From the NCBI GenBank assembly GCA_003428585.1, contig QVQC01000032.1, positions 1 to 64,000 on the forward strand: a stretch of DNA of 64,000 nucleotides. Direction: 5' to 3'. The stretch is from Nioella halotolerans (lineage in GTDB: Bacteria > Pseudomonadota > Alphaproteobacteria > Rhodobacterales > Rhodobacteraceae). Numbering within the stretch: the first letter of the stretch is position 1; each line of letters starts with the position of its first letter. A model generated the notes under the pieces. The model ran no database searches. It was not told the origin of the DNA and worked only from the letters and a program-made list of their open reading frames with translations. Below are positions 61,633-64,000 of the stretch, piece by piece. The translations under genes and the position numbers were made by a program.

Positions 61633-63189
61633 ATGACCGAAGCTCCGACACGCCGCCGCCGGGCCGGAGGACGCCGCGGGAACCAGGAACGAAGTGGACA
61701 CGCGGCGATCGACCAGATGCCCTGGCGGATCCCGCTGAACCCCGACCGCCCCGTCGAACCGCTGACCGAGGAAGGGGTGCAGGCGATTCACAAGGGCGCG
61801 ATGCGGGTCCTGTCGGAGATCGGGATCGAGTTCCTGAACCCGGCCGCCTGCGCCCACCTCGCCGAGGCCGGCTGCAAGGTGGATGGCGAGAACGTCCGCA
61901 TGGACGAGGATTTCGTGATGGAGATGCTGGCGCGCGCTCCGGCGGACTTCACCATCACCCCGCGCAACCCGGATCGGCGGCTGACCATCGGCGGCAAGCA
62001 TATCGTTTTCGGCAACGTGTCCTCGCCGCCCAATGCATGGGACATGGAACGCGGCAAAAGGCCCGGCGATTTCGAGACTTACAAGGAGTTCCTGAAGCTC
62101 ACCCAGTATTTCAACTGCATCCATTTCGCCGGCGGCTACGCGCCGGAGCCGGTGGATGTTCACGCCTCGGTCCGGCATCTCGAATGCCTTTACGAAAAGT
62201 TGACGCTGACCGACAAGGCGGCGCATGCCTATTCCCTTGGCAAGGAGCGGGTCGAGGACGTGATGGAAATGGTGCGCATCGCGGGCGGCCTCAGCCGGGA
62301 AGAGTTCGAGGCGACCCCGCGGATGTATACCAACATCAACTCGGTCTCGCCGCTCAAGCACGATTTCCCGATGCTGGAGGGGGCGATGATCCTTGCGCGC
62401 GCGCGGCAGGGGGTGATCGTGACGCCGTTCACGCTGGCGGGCGCCATGGCGCCGGTGACGATGTCCGGGGCGGTCACGCTCAGCCTTGCCGAAGCACTCG
62501 CAGCGGTTGCCCTTTTGCAATACATATCCCCAGGTTGCCCGGTCGGGATCGGCACTTTCACGTCAAATGTCGACATGAAGTCCGGAGCGCCCGCTTTTGG
62601 CACCCCGGAATACATGCGCGCCACGCAGATGACGGGGCAGATGGCCCGCTTCTACGGGGTGCCGATGCGCGCCAGCGGGGTCTGCGCCGCCAACGTACCC
62701 GACGGGCAGGCGATGTGGGAGACCTCGAACTCGCTGTGGTCGGCGGTGCAATCGGGCACAAACATGGTTTACCACGCGGCGGGCTGGCTGGAAGGCGGGC
62801 TGATCGCCTCGCCCGAGAAATTCATCATGGATTGCGAGATCCTTCAGATGATCCAGCGGTATTTCGAACCCGCGCTCTGGGCCACGGAGGAGGCGGATAT
62901 CGCCATCGACGCGATCCGCGATGTCGGGCCGGGGGGGCATTATTTCGGCGTGCAGCACACGCAGGACCGGTACCAGAGCGCGTTTTACGCACCGATCGTC
63001 AGCGACTGGCGCAATTTCGAGGCGTGGGAGGCGACGGGCGGCATCTGGACGGCGGAGCGCGCGCACAAAACCTTCAAGATGATCATGGCGGAATTCGAGC
63101 CGCCGGCGATGGATGTGGCCATCAAGGAGGAGTTGCGCGCCTTCGTCGACCGGCGCATCGCGGAGGGCGGTGCGCCCACGGATTTCTGA
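61633..63189 (+). CDS. Trimethylamine methyltransferase (MttB) family protein, non-pyrrolysine
   Basis: A 518-residue corrinoid-dependent methyltransferase homologue. Family text includes VTMSGAVTLSLAEALAAVALLQ, GTFTSNVDMKSGAPAFGTPEY and HYFGVQHTQDRYQSAFY. The frame is open throughout with no internal amber codon, so it is not the pyrrolysine TMA enzyme but the group that includes glycine betaine methyltransferases. ATG 61633 has GGAG upstream; 61621 is in frame. No corrinoid protein gene is adjacent. Confidence 0.87.
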   Translation: MTEAPTRRRRAGGRRGNQERSGHAAIDQMPWRIPLNPDRPVEPLTEEGVQAIHKGAMRVLSEIGIEFLNPAACAHLAEAGCKVDGENVRMDEDFVMEMLARAPADFTITPRNPDRRLTIGGKHIVFGNVSSPPNAWDMERGKRPGDFETYKEFLKLTQYFNCIHFAGGYAPEPVDVHASVRHLECLYEKLTLTDKAAHAYSLGKERVEDVMEMVRIAGGLSREEFEATPRMYTNINSVSPLKHDFPMLEGAMILARARQGVIVTPFTLAGAMAPVTMSGAVTLSLAEALAAVALLQYISPGCPVGIGTFTSNVDMKSGAPAFGTPEYMRATQMTGQMARFYGVPMRASGVCAANVPDGQAMWETSNSLWSAVQSGTNMVYHAAGWLEGGLIASPEKFIMDCEILQMIQRYFEPALWATEEADIAIDAIRDVGPGGHYFGVQHTQDRYQSAFYAPIVSDWRNFEAWEATGGIWTAERAHKTFKMIMAEFEPPAMDVAIKEELRAFVDRRIAEGGAPTDF

Positions 63190-63274
63190 ACCGTCGGCCG
63201 GGGCCGGGTGTCGTGGAAAGGATTCCTTAAGCTCTGCGCCCTATGACAGGGCAACGAGAGAGGGAGCCTGCGAC

Positions 63275-63862
63275 ATGCATGGGCTGGTGAACCGCGCCTT
63301 GCAGGGCTTTTTGTGCGACACCTATGACCGGGACACGTGGGCGGAGGTCCGCAACCAGGCCGGGCTGCCCGTCGACGGGTTCGAATCGATGCTGCATTAC
63401 GAGGATCGCCTGACCGAACAGGTGATCCTTGCCGCTGCACATGTGTTGCAGCGCGACCGCGCCAGCCTGCTGGAAGATGTGGGCACCTACCTGATTTCAC
63501 ACCCGAACCAGTCGGCGCTTCGGCGACTCATGCGCTTTGGCGGTGACAGTTTCTTCGATTTCCTGCAATCGCTCGATGACCTGTCGGGGCGCGCGCGGCT
63601 GGCGGTTCCGGATCTCGACATGCCGGACCTGCACATCCGCCACGACCGCAGCAACCGTTTCGTGCTGGATATCCGATGGGGCCTGCCGGGCATGGGGGCT
63701 GTCTTCGTCGGCGCGCTACGGGCGATGGCGGACGATTACGGCGCGCTCGCCTTCTTCGAGGCGGAGGTGCTGGAAGATGGCTGCGAGCAGGTGGTGATCG
63801 AACTGGTGGATCAGGCCTTCGCCTGCGGGCGCAGCTTCTCGCTTGGCGGGCGACCGGCATGA
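63275..63862 (+). CDS. H-NOX-like (haem NO-binding domain) protein lacking the haem ligand
   Basis: A 195-residue protein with the H-NOX fold signature: N-terminal MHGLVNRALQGFLCDTYD and the ~41-80 block HYEDRLTEQVILAAAHVL. Where the proximal His is expected (LDxxH), residues 100-104 read LDDLS, and the YxSxR motif reads VLDIR at 130-134, keeping only the Arg. Canonical haem binding is therefore unlikely. Coupled by an ATGA overlap to the next gene. ATG 63275 follows GGGAG. Confidence 0.82.
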   Translation: MHGLVNRALQGFLCDTYDRDTWAEVRNQAGLPVDGFESMLHYEDRLTEQVILAAAHVLQRDRASLLEDVGTYLISHPNQSALRRLMRFGGDSFFDFLQSLDDLSGRARLAVPDLDMPDLHIRHDRSNRFVLDIRWGLPGMGAVFVGALRAMADDYGALAFFEAEVLEDGCEQVVIELVDQAFACGRSFSLGGRPA

Positions 63863-64000
63863 CGCGGCCGCGGATGGACCAGCTTGCCCTGTCGCGCCGG
63901 GCGCTCGACCGGTTGATGCCGATGCACCTGTGGTTCGCCGCGACGGGCGAGGTACTGCACACCGGGCCGACGCTGACCAAGATCGCGGGCGGCGCGGATC
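63859..64000 (+). CDS. H-NOX partner signalling protein, N-terminal fragment
   Basis: Only the first 47 codons are in the window. The text RRALDRLMPMHLWFAATGEVLHTGPTLTKIAGG resembles the haem-NO-binding-associated (HNOBA) domain that precedes cyclase or diguanylate cyclase modules. Starts at an ATG overlapping the H-NOX-like gene stop. Output domain unknown because the gene is cut by the window edge. Confidence 0.65.
   Translation, partial: MTRPRMDQLALSRRALDRLMPMHLWFAATGEVLHTGPTLTKIAGGAD

Noticed and set aside
61633..63189. Pyrrolysine (amber read-through) in the MttB-family gene
   Set aside because: The frame is continuous with no internal TAG, so the protein belongs to the non-pyrrolysine group.

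Overview
The window looks like a chromosomal piece of a Rhodobacteraceae (Roseobacter/Paracoccus-type) alphaproteobacterium. GC is about two-thirds by eye. The strongest clues are a RpoE-ChrR pair with an adjacent lipid operon (the Rhodobacter-type singlet-oxygen response), a fused Opp permease-ATPase, a monomeric isocitrate dehydrogenase, paired PuuA/PuuB-type polyamine genes, and family-typical terminator remnants ending in T-runs. I saw no rRNA, tRNA, CRISPR array, transposase or prophage. The window is gene-dense, with many ATGA stop/start overlaps and no gap over 300 bases.

Layout. 246-7295: an oligopeptide-type ABC transporter (minus strand), a divergent DUF1028 gene and a GntR/FCD regulator; a 14+14 bp inverted repeat sits in the divergent promoter. 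7413-9163: MtnA plus a class II aldolase (methylthioadenosine salvage by a DHAP-type shunt). 9429-11651: monomeric Icd. 11825-13856: kynureninase and tryptophan 2,3-dioxygenase. 13933-18998: a GlxA-type regulator divergent from an acyl-CoA dehydrogenase, an NDP-forming CoA ligase and a CaiD-like hydratase, probably a betaine/carnitine CoA pathway. 19164-20783: a beta-class DNA methyltransferase with an Mrr-like C-terminus and an AT-rich central recognition segment that looks imported.

20791-34562: a complete carbon-phosphorus lyase region (phnF, GHI, JKL, N, M, D, C, E1, E2) with a 2H phosphoesterase, a hexapeptide acyltransferase and a second phnM. It is unusual in being broken up by minus-strand genes, including a 43-residue membrane-type small ORF between phnI and phnJ. 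34616-40477: a five-gene minus-strand lipid operon (UfaD/RSP1091-like flavoprotein, DUF1365, cyclopropane-synthase-like methyltransferase, DUF3833, SDR) and divergent rpoE-chrR, driven by two back-to-back sigma-E promoters that can be read directly in the sequence. 40729-41067: a small cytochrome c lipoprotein.

41162-53824: two polyamine clusters around a GntR regulator. The minus cluster has PuuB, SpuC and PuuA types; the plus cluster has PotFGHI, then second PuuA and PuuB types and a class I amidotransferase. 53995-60723: DUF2332, NUDIX, DUF983, an EF-hand protein, an ECF sigma factor with a probable membrane anti-sigma and a metal-sensor-like protein, a PleD-like diguanylate cyclase, DUF3572 and a MarR regulator. 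60822-64000: a HAD phosphatase, a non-pyrrolysine MttB-family methyltransferase, an H-NOX-like protein that appears to have lost its haem ligand, and the start of its partner, cut by the window edge. An 11-bp tandem repeat family (unit CGTGCACCCCC) occurs at three distant intergenic sites.
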